Source: an uncultured Cytophaga sp. (lineage in GTDB: Bacteria; Bacteroidota; Bacteroidia; Cytophagales; Cytophagaceae). Taken from it: a stretch of 61,583 bases of DNA. Shown here piece by piece: positions 53,168 through 61,583 of this stretch. Each line of letters opens with the position of its first letter. The first letter of the stretch is position 1. The notes below the pieces were generated by a model, which ran no database searches, was not told the origin of the DNA, and was given only the letters and a program-made list of their open reading frames with translations. A program made the translations under genes and the position numbers. The stretch lies in the NCBI RefSeq assembly GCF_937863595.1, contig NZ_CALMGQ010000186.1, positions 1-61,583 of the forward strand. Reading direction: 5' to 3'.

Positions 53168-53811
53168 TAGACATTACAAACCCTGTCATTGAAGAATATA
53201 TTACGGCACATTGTTCGGTAGAATCTGATTTACTTAAAAAAGTAAATAGAGAGACCTATGCCAATGTATTAATGCCGCGCATGCTTTCGGGGCATTATCA
53301 AGGTCGTGTGTTGTCGATGCTATCCTTTATGATACGTCCGAAGCGCATACTTGAAATCGGTACCTTTACAGGCTATTCGGGCCTGTGTTTGGCAGAAGGC
53401 TTGCCGGAAGGAGCAGAACTTATTACCATCGATATCAATGAAGAATTAGAGGATAGAGTTAGAGGGTACTTTACCCTGTCAAATAAATCACGTTCTATTT
53501 CTTATTTAATTGGTGATGCAACAAAAGTTGTATCAAGTTTAGAAGGGATGTTTGATATGGTTTTTATAGATGCCGATAAACATAATTATTTAACCTATTA
53601 CGATTTGGTATTTGATATGGTACCTTCTGGAGGTTTTATTTTGGTAGACAATACTCTTTGGAATGGTAAGGTTGCAATACCCGAAGTGTTGGCTAAGGAT
53701 AAGGATACTAAAAATCTTCATGCATTTAATACCTTTATTGCAAACGACACCCGAGTAGAAAATGTAATTTTGCCTGTTCGAGATGGCATTACACTTATTA
53801 GAAAAAAATAA
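53164..53811 (+). CDS. O-methyltransferase (caffeoyl-CoA type)
   Basis: A 215-residue SAM-dependent methyltransferase. L-E-I-G-T-F-T-G-Y-S-G-L is motif I, and V-F-I-D-A-D-K-H-N-Y contains the catalytic metal-binding Asp. G-G-F-I-L-V-D-N-T-L-W-N-G-K-V is diagnostic of the cation-dependent Methyltransf_3 family. Catechol-like acceptors are typical for relatives; the substrate here is unknown. Coupled to the M16 gene by ATGA. Confidence 0.92.
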   Translation: MIDITNPVIEEYITAHCSVESDLLKKVNRETYANVLMPRMLSGHYQGRVLSMLSFMIRPKRILEIGTFTGYSGLCLAEGLPEGAELITIDINEELEDRVRGYFTLSNKSRSISYLIGDATKVVSSLEGMFDMVFIDADKHNYLTYYDLVFDMVPSGGFILVDNTLWNGKVAIPEVLAKDKDTKNLHAFNTFIANDTRVENVILPVRDGITLIRKK

Positions 53812-53817
53812 CCATAC

Positions 53818-55614
53818 ATGTTACGTTTAATTGCTTTAAGTATTCTGAGTTTATGTGCGCTATGTAGTACTGCTCAAACGTTTTCAAAGCCCGAAGTGCC
53901 TGACGTAATTGAGTTTGGTGGTATGAAACTAGAATTAACACCTGCAGCCAAAAGAAAAATTGAAGCAGATGTTACCATGATTTATAGTAGTGGCAAATAT
54001 CTACAACAAAAAATTGATCGCGCAAATTTATATTTTCCAATTATAGAACATGTCTTTCATCAAGAAGGATTTCCTGAAGATTTTAAATTTCTAGCTTTGC
54101 AAGAATCGAGTTTGGTTTCCGATGCCGTTTCAAGTTCAAATGCCGTTGGCTTTTGGCAATTTAAAAAAGAAACGGCCATTGAAGTTGGTGTGGTTGTAAA
54201 TGGCAACGTTGATGAACGGAAGCATATTAGCTACGCATCTAAAGGGGCAGCTACCTATATTAAAAAAAATAATGTTTCATTAGATAATTGGGTGTATGCA
54301 TTGTTATCTTATAATGTGGGTCCTGGTGGTGTAAAGTCTCATGTTAAAACTAAATATGTGGGAGCTAAACATATGGTTATTGATGATGATATTCACTGGT
54401 ATGTTATTCGTTTTTTAGCCTATAAAATTGCGTATCAAAATTTGGTAGGTAAAGCAAACCACCCAGAAATATCGTTAATCGAGTACAAGGGTGTAAAGGA
54501 TAAATCGTTTCAAGAAATTTCAAAACAGGCCAACGTAGAGGTAGATTTATTGAAAGAATATAACAAATGGTGTACGAATAGCCATGTGCCAAGTGATAAA
54601 GAATACATAGTTATTATTCCTTCAAGCCATGGAAGTGTTTCTCCTATTGATGAACATAAACCCACTCAACAAAATGCTCCAGATGATGATCCCATTGTTA
54701 TTCTGAATCAAAAGGATATAGTACTCATTATTCCAAAGTCCTTTCCAGATATTAGAGCATTTGTAGATACCTTAAAAATTCCAGTATTTGTTTCTATTAA
54801 TAAAGTGAAAGCAATTAGAGCGAGTAAAGGTGATGACATAAATAGCTTAGTTGTAAAATCCGGATTGTCTAAACAATCTTTTTTATATTATAATGAATTG
54901 AAGGGATATGAGAATGTGGCTGCTGGCAATTTTTATTATATGCAAGTGAAAAGGAGCAAGGCTCTCGTTGCTTATCATACAGTTTCTAAAGGGGAAAGTT
55001 TAAACTCCATTGCTCAAAATTATGCAATAACAACAGCATCTATTCGCAAGCATAATCGCATGTCTAAAAATGAATATTTAAAAGAAAATAGGGTATTGTG
55101 GTTGCGAAGTACGCGTCCGAAGGATACACCAATAGAATATAAAGCATCACCAAAACCACTTGTAAAAGAGGCAGTGAAACTGGCGCCTAAGGTTGAAAAC
55201 AAAACAGAAGTAGTAGAACTGAAACCGCAGAATCAAACAGTACTTGTTACACCAAAGCAAATCGAAACAAAAGGAACTTCTGCACCCAGTTCAATCATAG
55301 ATGCGAATGTTATTATTCATATTGTACAACCTGGTGAATCTGTTTTTGGTCTCTCCAGAAAATACGAAGCAGATTCTGACAGCATTAGAGCTTGGAATAA
55401 TTTGTCTGGATATGCTATACAAGTAAACCAGAAACTAATTGTAGGGTATAAAAAGAAGGTTGGTGGGGAGCAGAAATATGTTGTAAAACCAGGTGATACG
55501 GTCTATAAAATATCAAAAGAACTGAACGTAACCGTCGAGGATATAAAGAAATGGAATAATCTTCCCGATTATAACTTAAAAATTGGACAAGAATTAATCA
55601 TACATACTCCTTAG
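53818..55614 (+). CDS. MltD-like lytic transglycosylase with LysM repeats
   Basis: A 598-residue exported enzyme. After a signal peptide (1-19), the SLT domain (about 75-215) shows L-A-L-Q-E-S-S-L-V with catalytic Glu, S-S-N-A-V-G-F-W-Q-F-K and A-L-L-S-Y-N-V-G-P-G-G-V. LysM motifs follow: one near 382-428 (Y-H-T-V-S-K-G-E-S-L) and two near the C-terminus (H-I-V-Q-P-G-E-S-V; Y-V-V-K-P-G-D-T-V). They bind glycan and position the enzyme on peptidoglycan. Cleaves the murein strand with 1,6-anhydro formation. Confidence 0.93.
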   Translation: MLRLIALSILSLCALCSTAQTFSKPEVPDVIEFGGMKLELTPAAKRKIEADVTMIYSSGKYLQQKIDRANLYFPIIEHVFHQEGFPEDFKFLALQESSLVSDAVSSSNAVGFWQFKKETAIEVGVVVNGNVDERKHISYASKGAATYIKKNNVSLDNWVYALLSYNVGPGGVKSHVKTKYVGAKHMVIDDDIHWYVIRFLAYKIAYQNLVGKANHPEISLIEYKGVKDKSFQEISKQANVEVDLLKEYNKWCTNSHVPSDKEYIVIIPSSHGSVSPIDEHKPTQQNAPDDDPIVILNQKDIVLIIPKSFPDIRAFVDTLKIPVFVSINKVKAIRASKGDDINSLVVKSGLSKQSFLYYNELKGYENVAAGNFYYMQVKRSKALVAYHTVSKGESLNSIAQNYAITTASIRKHNRMSKNEYLKENRVLWLRSTRPKDTPIEYKASPKPLVKEAVKLAPKVENKTEVVELKPQNQTVLVTPKQIETKGTSAPSSIIDANVIIHIVQPGESVFGLSRKYEADSDSIRAWNNLSGYAIQVNQKLIVGYKKKVGGEQKYVVKPGDTVYKISKELNVTVEDIKKWNNLPDYNLKIGQELIIHTP

Positions 55615-55659
55615 TGCGAATAAAATTTATTACTTTGTAAAAGCAACTTTGTCGTTTAA

Positions 55660-57150
55660 ATGCTAGAAAGGATAAAATCATATATAAAGAAATTCATTCA
55701 TCTAGGGAAATCCACGTTTAAACCTGGTAAATATGAAATGCTTTTAAATGAAGCATCGGATGCTATTTATCTAGTGAATACAAGTGGTACAATTACATAT
55801 GCCAATCCCAGCGCATGTTTACTTTTTGGTTACAGCCATGATGAATTGGTTCAGAGGCCCATTCATGAATTAATCGTTTCAAAAACGGATGTATTAAATG
55901 CATTTTCAACAAACCTGATTCAAGAGAAAGGAATTGTTGTACAACAGGAGTTTATTCGTAAGGATCAATCCACTTTTTATGGCGAAATGAGTGTGCGATT
56001 ATTTGATGATGGTGCACATCAAGCAATTATAAGGGATATTACAAAAGGGGTAATTCAGCATCGATTATTAATCGACCGAGAGAAGAAATTTAGAATATTA
56101 GTGGAAAATGCATTTGACATTATTATTGTGTTGAGTTCAGATTTTAAAATAAAGTTTGTAAGCCCTGTGATTAAAAAAATGTTGGGCTATGAAATTGATG
56201 AAGTACTCGGCTTAAATTCGAATACATTTATTGAATTACGTGATCGGTTATCCATTAAAAGAGTTTTAAAGAATCATGGTGTTACGTTTGCCATAAATGA
56301 TTTAAAATTAATTCATAAAAATGGCCAAATAATTCATTGTGAAGTAAATGCAGCTAATTTTTTAAATGACCCTCTTATAAATGGGATCATTGTAAATTGT
56401 CATGATATTAGCGAGCGTATTGAAACGGAAAAAGAGTTATTGAATACGAATTACGAACTTGATAGCTTTGTTTATAAAGTCTCTCATGATTTAAAAGCGC
56501 CACTTCGATCTGTTTTGGGATTAATTAATTTGTCTCAAAAAGAAAATTCAAACGAAACAGTAAAATTATATCTTGAAATGATGACGCGCAGTATTCGTAA
56601 TATGGACGTGTTTATCAAGGATTTGACACAATTTTCAAGAAATAGTAGAATGGAAGTTGTTAAAGAGTTTATTGATTTTAATGAATTGATAACGAAGATT
56701 GATAATAACTTAAAATATGAAGAAAATGCAAGCACGATACACATTGAGAAGCGAATCAATCAAAAAGTTGCATTTTATTCAGACGGCAATCGGCTAGAAA
56801 CGATAATAGGTAATTTATTATCAAATGCATACAAGTATCATAGTTTTGAAAGTAATAATCCTTATATTAACATCCAAATAGATGTTTCTGAGTTTTATTG
56901 TGTCATAAAAATTCATGATAATGGATCTGGAATCGCTGAAGAATTTCACAATAAGATATTTGAAATGTTTTTCAGGGCGTCAGAGAAGTCACAAGGTTCA
57001 GGCTTGGGTTTATATATTGTAAAGAGTGCAGTAGATAAACTTGAAGGCAAAATAAAATTAGAATCTATATACGGTAAAGAATCAACCTTTACTGTAGAGT
57101 TACCCAATTTATTAACGCATTCGTATGATGATAGAAGTGAAGCCGTATAA
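55660..57150 (+). CDS. PAS-PAS sensor histidine kinase
   Basis: A 496-residue soluble kinase with two PAS domains (about 27-125 and 140-250), HisKA with His276 in K-V-S-H-D-L-K-A-P-L-R, and an ATPase domain (N-L-L-S-N-A-Y-K-Y; D-N-G-S-G-I; G-S-G-L-G-L-Y-I-V-K). The receiver-only gene overlaps its 3' end by 26 bases. The layout is the same as in the other kinase/CheY pair of this window. Confidence 0.93.
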   Translation: MLERIKSYIKKFIHLGKSTFKPGKYEMLLNEASDAIYLVNTSGTITYANPSACLLFGYSHDELVQRPIHELIVSKTDVLNAFSTNLIQEKGIVVQQEFIRKDQSTFYGEMSVRLFDDGAHQAIIRDITKGVIQHRLLIDREKKFRILVENAFDIIIVLSSDFKIKFVSPVIKKMLGYEIDEVLGLNSNTFIELRDRLSIKRVLKNHGVTFAINDLKLIHKNGQIIHCEVNAANFLNDPLINGIIVNCHDISERIETEKELLNTNYELDSFVYKVSHDLKAPLRSVLGLINLSQKENSNETVKLYLEMMTRSIRNMDVFIKDLTQFSRNSRMEVVKEFIDFNELITKIDNNLKYEENASTIHIEKRINQKVAFYSDGNRLETIIGNLLSNAYKYHSFESNNPYINIQIDVSEFYCVIKIHDNGSGIAEEFHNKIFEMFFRASEKSQGSGLGLYIVKSAVDKLEGKIKLESIYGKESTFTVELPNLLTHSYDDRSEAV

Positions 57151-57538
57151 AAAATTAATAATGCTTGTTGATGATAATGAAACCGACAATTTCATTCATA
57201 GACGTGTTTTGGAAATGGGGCATTTCTCTGAAGAGATAATTGTTAAAAATTCAGGAAAGTCAGCATTAGAATATTTGGAAGCGAATAAAAATAATCCAGA
57301 TCGCATACCAGAAGTTATTTTTTTAGATATAAATATGCCCATTGTTGACGGGTTTGTCTTTTTATTCGAATTTGAAAGCTTCCCAGACTCGATTAAAGAT
57401 AATAGTAAAATAATCGTATTATCAAGTTCAGATAATAAGAAAGACATTGATCGTATTGTAGACAACGACCATGTTATTCATTTTATAACGAAACCCTTAT
57501 CAGAAGACTCTGTTACAGAATTAAGGGAAATGGTTTAA
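57125..57538 (+). CDS. CheY-like single-domain response regulator
   Basis: A 137-residue receiver with Asp16-Asp17 acidic pair, phospho-acceptor Asp68 in F-L-D-I-N-M-P, S-S-S switch and the Lys of T-K-P-L-S. No output domain. The alternative ATG one codon later gives almost the same protein. Partner of the preceding kinase. Confidence 0.93.
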   Translation: MMIEVKPYKKLIMLVDDNETDNFIHRRVLEMGHFSEEIIVKNSGKSALEYLEANKNNPDRIPEVIFLDINMPIVDGFVFLFEFESFPDSIKDNSKIIVLSSSDNKKDIDRIVDNDHVIHFITKPLSEDSVTELREMV

Positions 57539-57551
57539 TTCTATTGTCTGA

Positions 57552-57607
57552 TTCCTATTACATAAAAAAAGCAACTCCAAGGAGTTGCTTTTTTTATGTA
57601 ATAGGAA
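57552..57607. terminator. 27-bp perfect-stem bidirectional terminator
   Basis: Arms 57552-57578 and 57581-57607 are perfectly complementary with only AA between them. The central part, GCAACTCC/GGAGTTGC with A7/T7, acts in both directions between convergent genes. Confidence 0.95.
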
Positions 57608-57618
57608 AGTCATCACTT

Positions 57619-58551
57619 TTATTTTGTTGGCTTTGCAATGCCAGACTCAATAAGATATTTACCATAAAGAATTTTAAAAATCTCTACTTCAGGCTCAATA
57701 GCAATTGCTTCTTCATAATATGCCATTGCATTTAATGTCAATTTATGGTCTGCAAAAAAAGAAGCATACAATAATTTATTTAAGGCGGTTTCTTCAGGAA
57801 GTTCGTTCTTTAAATCTATAAATTGGTCGTGCAATTCAACTGCTTTCGTATCATCACTTACATATTGAAGATTGTATTTGTCAGATTTTACTGTTGGGGA
57901 TTCTTTTACTTTAACCGTCCAAACAATATTTTTTTCTATTTTGAAATTAAGTTTTGATAGATCAATTACTAGTTGTGTATCTGTTGTTTCTTTCTCTACT
58001 ATAGTTTCATCAAACATATTCATAAATGTTACTACATAAGTATTAGCAACGTCTTTGCCAACTTTAACCTTATTCCATTTAAGGATAATTAATTCGTCTA
58101 AAACAACTGCTTGGCTAGGCGCGAAGGGTTTAATTTTATCTGTAGATCTTTCTACCGACCCTGTTACAGCCATATGCTTATATCTGTTGGCAGCAAGATC
58201 TTCGTTGTCTGCAGTCATTTGTCCGGCAATATAATTAACGTATTTAGAACTTACACTCGCATTTTGAGAAGATACTTGTTCTACTAATTTAGATACCTCA
58301 TATGTCCCTGCAGTTTTCAACTCAATCGTTTTTCCACTTTTATGGGACAAGCCTAAGTAGGCTCCACTTGCTACAACAATTTTGTCTGTTCCATATATTT
58401 TTTTCCCAACAATTAAATCTTGAGGAGTAGTAGAAGAGGAAACAATTACTTTATTAGCACCTTTTGTTATAAGTACTTTGAAAATTTCATCTTGTGCAAA
58501 AGATAAAAATGAAGTGATAAATAATACGAGTAAAAGTGATAATCTTTTCAT
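57619..58551 (-). CDS. FecR-like exported protein
   Basis: A 310-residue protein with a signal peptide (1-19, ending LSFAQ). The first 100 residues resemble a FecR-type sensing domain (L-I-V-G-K-K-I-Y-G-T-D-K-I-V-V-A-S-G-A-Y-L-G-L-S-H), and a helical TPR-like stretch lies near the C-terminus (about 265-305). Pairing of FecR-like and CHASE2 proteins occurs in several phyla and implies periplasmic sensing. It overlaps the CHASE2 gene by 4 bases. Confidence 0.75.
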   Translation of the reverse strand: MKRLSLLLVLFITSFLSFAQDEIFKVLITKGANKVIVSSSTTPQDLIVGKKIYGTDKIVVASGAYLGLSHKSGKTIELKTAGTYEVSKLVEQVSSQNASVSSKYVNYIAGQMTADNEDLAANRYKHMAVTGSVERSTDKIKPFAPSQAVVLDELIILKWNKVKVGKDVANTYVVTFMNMFDETIVEKETTDTQLVIDLSKLNFKIEKNIVWTVKVKESPTVKSDKYNLQYVSDDTKAVELHDQFIDLKNELPEETALNKLLYASFFADHKLTLNAMAYYEEAIAIEPEVEIFKILYGKYLIESGIAKPTK

Positions 58552-59804
58552 AACGTTTTGTCTTTATGATTTTTGTGTTTCAAATATACAACTTTTTCTT
58601 TTGTTCCCATATAAAGTGGTCTTATAATACCCCAATATATTTCTACAAGATTTCCAGACAATAATAATGCCACGGAAGCAAGTGTAATGTCAATTCTATA
58701 ACCATATATATGAAAAATAATGACCATAAATACGGAAATTAAAAGAACGCCAATAACGGACAAAATCATGTTTATGCCATCCCACAATTCGGCAGAATTT
58801 AAAAACAGCCAATTAAATCCCCAGATCATTATAAAAATTAGAAATAGCGTAAAAGACCAATTTAACCACTCAGGAATATCATCAATGTATTTCTCTTTTA
58901 AAATCATCGATGCAATATTTGCGTGAACGACTACTCCATACATGTCTGGAGCTGTTCTGCCAACATATTGACTGTTTAAGGGTGTGCAAAATTTATCTTG
59001 CCAGTTATTTTGTCCAATTTCATCACCCATATAGCCCAAAATCACAATTTTCCCTTTAATTGTCTCGGGTGTGAATTTTTTTTCCAACACTTCATACCAA
59101 TCCAATGCAGTAAACACATTTTTGGAATTTACAGTGCTACCTTCTGTATGAATATTGATATTGCCAACATAATTGATGGTCTCGACATCATTATTTCGGG
59201 CTAAATATCTTTCCAATTTTTCTGGGGCGTAAATACGCACAAGCATTGATGGAAACGATAAGAGTGTATCATTGTTATATATTTCTTTTGGTATACAATC
59301 ACGAGCAGTATTTAAGCTGTTTTTTCCCTGTGCGATCATGTCTGCAAAGCCAGCTCGCGCGTATTGCATGAAAAGTCTATTTGAATAGTTAACAGTATCT
59401 ACATTATTTGTAGTGTCGTTTTCGATCAATTCGGAGACTAAAACTAGATTTTTTGTTCGTGAGAATGCTTGAGAAAGTGCGGAATCTAATTGAGGATCAT
59501 TTTTCTTTCGAAAAAAAGCATCGATTCCAATTACTTTTGGTTCAAATTCATTTAAAATATTTATTAAGTCCGCTAATCCTGCTCTATTTAATTTTCCAAT
59601 ATTTACTAATACGATGTTATTTTCAACTTCATCGTTTTCTTTGAAATTGGAAAAATAAATATCTGTGGTTTCGAAATCTTTAAAGGCATCGGAAATTGGA
59701 CTTAGAATCTCTGCATTGATGTTAATAGTAGAAATAGCCCAAATAAATGCCATTATCCAAGCCATTACAAAAAAGCTTTCTTTAAAAAGTCGTTTAAAAG
59801 TCAT
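58548..59804 (-). CDS. CHASE2-domain membrane protein without effector
   Basis: A 418-residue protein with an N-terminal helix (about 8-28), an extracytoplasmic CHASE2 sensor domain (about 40-305; I-V-L-V-N-I-G, V-I-G-I-D-A-F-F) and three C-terminal helices (about 313-335, 343-368, 373-392). After the last helix only a short basic tail remains, so no kinase, cyclase or phosphatase is attached. Output must be through a partner; the adjacent FecR-like protein is a candidate. Confidence 0.8.
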   Translation of the reverse strand: MTFKRLFKESFFVMAWIMAFIWAISTININAEILSPISDAFKDFETTDIYFSNFKENDEVENNIVLVNIGKLNRAGLADLINILNEFEPKVIGIDAFFRKKNDPQLDSALSQAFSRTKNLVLVSELIENDTTNNVDTVNYSNRLFMQYARAGFADMIAQGKNSLNTARDCIPKEIYNNDTLLSFPSMLVRIYAPEKLERYLARNNDVETINYVGNINIHTEGSTVNSKNVFTALDWYEVLEKKFTPETIKGKIVILGYMGDEIGQNNWQDKFCTPLNSQYVGRTAPDMYGVVVHANIASMILKEKYIDDIPEWLNWSFTLFLIFIMIWGFNWLFLNSAELWDGINMILSVIGVLLISVFMVIIFHIYGYRIDITLASVALLLSGNLVEIYWGIIRPLYMGTKEKVVYLKHKNHKDKTL

Positions 59805-59973
59805 AAAAACAAAAGTGATTCGTTATAAAGATACAATTTTATAATAATTGTACATATCATCTGTTTAAAAATTAAAATGTGTTGAAATAGTGGGTTTTAT
59901 GATTCACAGCTTTGAATTGTGCTGTAAATCCACTTCAATTTCTTAAATTTGGGCGTAAATATAATTTCATTAG

Positions 59974-60690
59974 ATGGAACAGATTCATAAATATACCGAA
60001 CAAGAAAATAAAATTTGGGCTACTGCATATAGTAGAGTTCTAAATTTTTTAGGAGATGTTGCTGACGATTCTGTCATGTTAGGAATTCGAACAATTGGTT
60101 TGCCAGGAGATAGAGTACCCGATGTTGATGAAATTAATGAACACCTTTCAAAACATACTGATTGGAGAATTGTACCATTGGAAGATATGGTTGATGATAC
60201 AAAATTTATAAGTATGCTTGCAGATAAATTATATCCTTGCAGAACATGGGTGCGTAGCATGGATCAGGTAGATAAAATGGAAGATGAATACGATATTTTT
60301 CATGATGTATTTGGCCATACTTCATTATTATATCTCCCAAATTATTGTTTATATCTTGAAAAATTAGGCGAATTAGCCCTTGAAAATATTAACGATACGA
60401 AAGCAATTTTGTATTTAAAAAGAGTTTATTGGCACACCATTCAATACGGCTTGATTGATGTAAATAAATCATTACGTATTTATGGTGCACATATGATTAC
60501 GTCAAGAAATGAAGCTTCATATGCATTAAATGCTGGGGTTCCCAAATATGATCATAATGTATCCATTATAATGGATACACCTTATGTCAAAAATCGTTTT
60601 CAAGAAAAATACTTTGTAATTAAATCTTACGATCAATTACTTGCATCCCTAGATGATGTGAAAATTGAATTGGAAAAAAGATTGAAATAA
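59974..60690 (+). CDS. phhA: Phenylalanine 4-hydroxylase homologue with Glu-to-Gln iron ligand
   Basis: A 238-residue aromatic amino acid hydroxylase homologue. Two iron-ligand histidines are in place, H110 and H115 of I-F-H-D-V-F-G-H. The third ligand is normally Glu in Y-W-F-T-x-E-F-G-L, but here Y-W-H-T-I-Q157-Y-G-L has Gln. The other family parts (M-D-Q-V-D-K-M-E-D-E-Y-D; R-I-Y-G-A-H-M-I-T-S) align. The canonical reaction is tetrahydropterin-dependent hydroxylation of Phe to Tyr; activity of this copy is uncertain. A thioesterase gene follows after one base. Confidence 0.82.
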   Translation: MEQIHKYTEQENKIWATAYSRVLNFLGDVADDSVMLGIRTIGLPGDRVPDVDEINEHLSKHTDWRIVPLEDMVDDTKFISMLADKLYPCRTWVRSMDQVDKMEDEYDIFHDVFGHTSLLYLPNYCLYLEKLGELALENINDTKAILYLKRVYWHTIQYGLIDVNKSLRIYGAHMITSRNEASYALNAGVPKYDHNVSIIMDTPYVKNRFQEKYFVIKSYDQLLASLDDVKIELEKRLK

Positions 60691-60691
60691 T

Positions 60692-61255
60692 ATGACTGAA
60701 GACAAAGGAATGTATCGCACGGTTCGTTTTTCACAAACAACCATTACAGAATTAATGATACCTTCTTATGCAAACTTCGGAGGTAAAATACATGGGGGGA
60801 TATTATTATCATTAATGGATAAAGTAGCCTTTGCATGTGCATCAAAACATTCCTCTGGTTATTGTGTGACGGTATCCGTGGATACGGTTGATTTTTTACA
60901 ACCCATTGAAGTAGGAGAGTTGGTAGCCGTTATTGCAACGGTACATTATGTTGGTAATAGTTCCATGGTTATTGGAATAAAAATAATCGCTGAAAATGTA
61001 TATACATCAACGGTTAGGCATACCAATACATCTTATTTTACGATGGTTTCAAAGGACCAATCGGATAAGCTGAAAAAAGTGCCGGGATTAATTCTTGAAA
61101 CAAAAGAAGAAGTGAAAAATTTCATGGATGCGTTGAAGCGCAAACAAATGAAAGATTTTTACAAAAATGAACTTCAGAAAATTCATGAAGCTCCCATTAC
61201 AGAAGAAAGTATTTCGGAAATACTCATTGAGGAACGCTGTATTGTAGCACATTAA
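60692..61255 (+). CDS. Acyl-CoA thioesterase, hotdog fold
   Basis: A 187-residue YciA/BACH-type thioesterase. N-F-G-G-K-I-H-G-G-I-L-L-S-L-M-D-K-V-A (about 27-45) is the signature hotdog helix; V-S-V-D-T-V-D-F-L-Q-P-I-E-V-G-E follows. A C-terminal helical extension (about 135-187) is typical of some Bacteroidota relatives. Hydrolyses acyl-CoA in the cytosol; chain-length preference is unknown. One base after phhA. Confidence 0.9.
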   Translation: MTEDKGMYRTVRFSQTTITELMIPSYANFGGKIHGGILLSLMDKVAFACASKHSSGYCVTVSVDTVDFLQPIEVGELVAVIATVHYVGNSSMVIGIKIIAENVYTSTVRHTNTSYFTMVSKDQSDKLKKVPGLILETKEEVKNFMDALKRKQMKDFYKNELQKIHEAPITEESISEILIEERCIVAH

Positions 61256-61260
61256 AAAAT

Positions 61261-61503
61261 ATGTTTAAAAAAATAATGAATCTACCCTATTATATTAAAA
61301 ATCCACAGGTTCAATCTAAGAAGCGTATGTATATTGTATGTTTATTTTTAGGTTTCGCCGGAGGGCACCGTTTTATAATGGGATATAGATCATGGATTTT
61401 ACAATTTATAACATTGGGCGGATTAGGTATTTGGTCTCTCTATGATTTGGTTAAAATTGCATTGGATGAAATGCCCATGGCAGATGGTAAAGTGCTTAAG
61501 TAA
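61261..61503 (+). CDS. TM2-domain membrane protein
   Basis: An 80-residue protein with two helices (about 24-41 and 47-68). F-L-G-F-A-G-G-H-R-F-I-M-G-Y matches the TM2 motif (G-x-x-G-x-H-R-F-Y-x-G). Small TM2 proteins are common; function unknown. It starts 5 bases after the thioesterase stop. Confidence 0.88.
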   Translation: MFKKIMNLPYYIKNPQVQSKKRMYIVCLFLGFAGGHRFIMGYRSWILQFITLGGLGIWSLYDLVKIALDEMPMADGKVLK

Positions 61504-61545
61504 TTTTTAATTAATACGAATTTATTGTTTTCTTAGATTCAATTA

Positions 61546-61575
61546 ATAAACGCAACGGCTAGCCGTTGCGTTTAT
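61546..61575 (+). terminator. Perfect palindrome, terminator of the phhA-TM2 operon
   Basis: ATAAACGCAACGGCT pairs with AGCCGTTGCGTTTAT without a loop (15 bp); GTTTAT follows. Downstream T is weak, so it may also be a 3'-end hairpin. Confidence 0.75.
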
Positions 61576-61583
61576 CGCGGTCA

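Overview
The window looks like a chromosomal segment of a Bacteroidota bacterium, most probably a Cytophaga-like member of the Cytophagales. The reasons are the AT-rich DNA, promoters of the Bacteroidota type (TTG or TTTG, about 17-20 bases, then TAnnTTTG), few Shine-Dalgarno sites, many start/stop overlaps of the ATGA and TAATG kind, and families typical of the phylum (DUF3857/transglutaminase pairs, DUF4369-TlpA thioredoxins, PAS kinase plus CheY pairs, fasciclin proteins). The genus is an inference. I see no rRNA, tRNA, CRISPR array, prophage or transposase gene.

Layout. 1-7.1 kb: an end-truncated MORN-like repeat protein, two DUF3857/transglutaminase-type proteins (one with an intact catalytic triad, one without), a short-chain dehydrogenase and inorganic pyrophosphatase. 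7.3-11.9 kb: a large secreted protein of unknown role and the helicase HrpB. 12.2-14.1 kb: a membrane protein overlapping a wax-synthase-like acyltransferase, then DUF2147. 14.1-15.1 kb: no gene but several repeats. 15.1-19.0 kb: era, der, a small lipoprotein, a SprT-like metalloprotein and a second lipoprotein. 19.2-23.0 kb (reverse): a tight group of MurNAc/GlcNAc-type kinase, murQ and an unknown 188-residue protein, plus a cytochrome-b5-like protein overlapping an arginase-family protein. 23.0-24.2 kb: an intergenic island packed with short palindromes. 24.2-27.0 kb: a radical SAM/SPASM protein, class II aldolase and a small unknown protein.

27.1-34.0 kb holds the most interesting unit: an eight-gene, translationally coupled operon of SpeD, two zinc-ribbon/DUF4178-type proteins, a 50-residue membrane peptide, a DUF350 membrane protein, a membrane-fused spermidine synthase, an FAD-type oxidoreductase and a polytopic histidine-containing membrane protein, closed by a 20-bp-stem terminator. 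It reads as a membrane-anchored polyamine (aminopropyl) synthesis and modification system. Its SpeD has Ser at the position of the usual catalytic Cys.

34.1-47.9 kb: queA, a fasciclin protein, a methyltransferase, a kinase/CheY pair, recA with interlocking palindromes across its promoter, DUF3108, a TlpA-like thioredoxin, a PhoB/PhoR-type pair, an RluA-type pseudouridine synthase, then rplM-rpsI-rpsB-tsf. 48.0-61.5 kb: an LRR/TPR protein, a Pro-aminopeptidase, a subtilase, an M16 peptidase, an O-methyltransferase, an MltD-like transglycosylase with LysM repeats, a second kinase/CheY pair, a FecR-like/CHASE2 pair, a phenylalanine hydroxylase homologue whose iron-ligand Glu is Gln, a hotdog thioesterase and a TM2 protein.

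The non-coding DNA carries several dispersed palindromic families. One hairpin of the form GGTTG...CAACC occurs in at least seven intergenic copies with compensatory stem changes.
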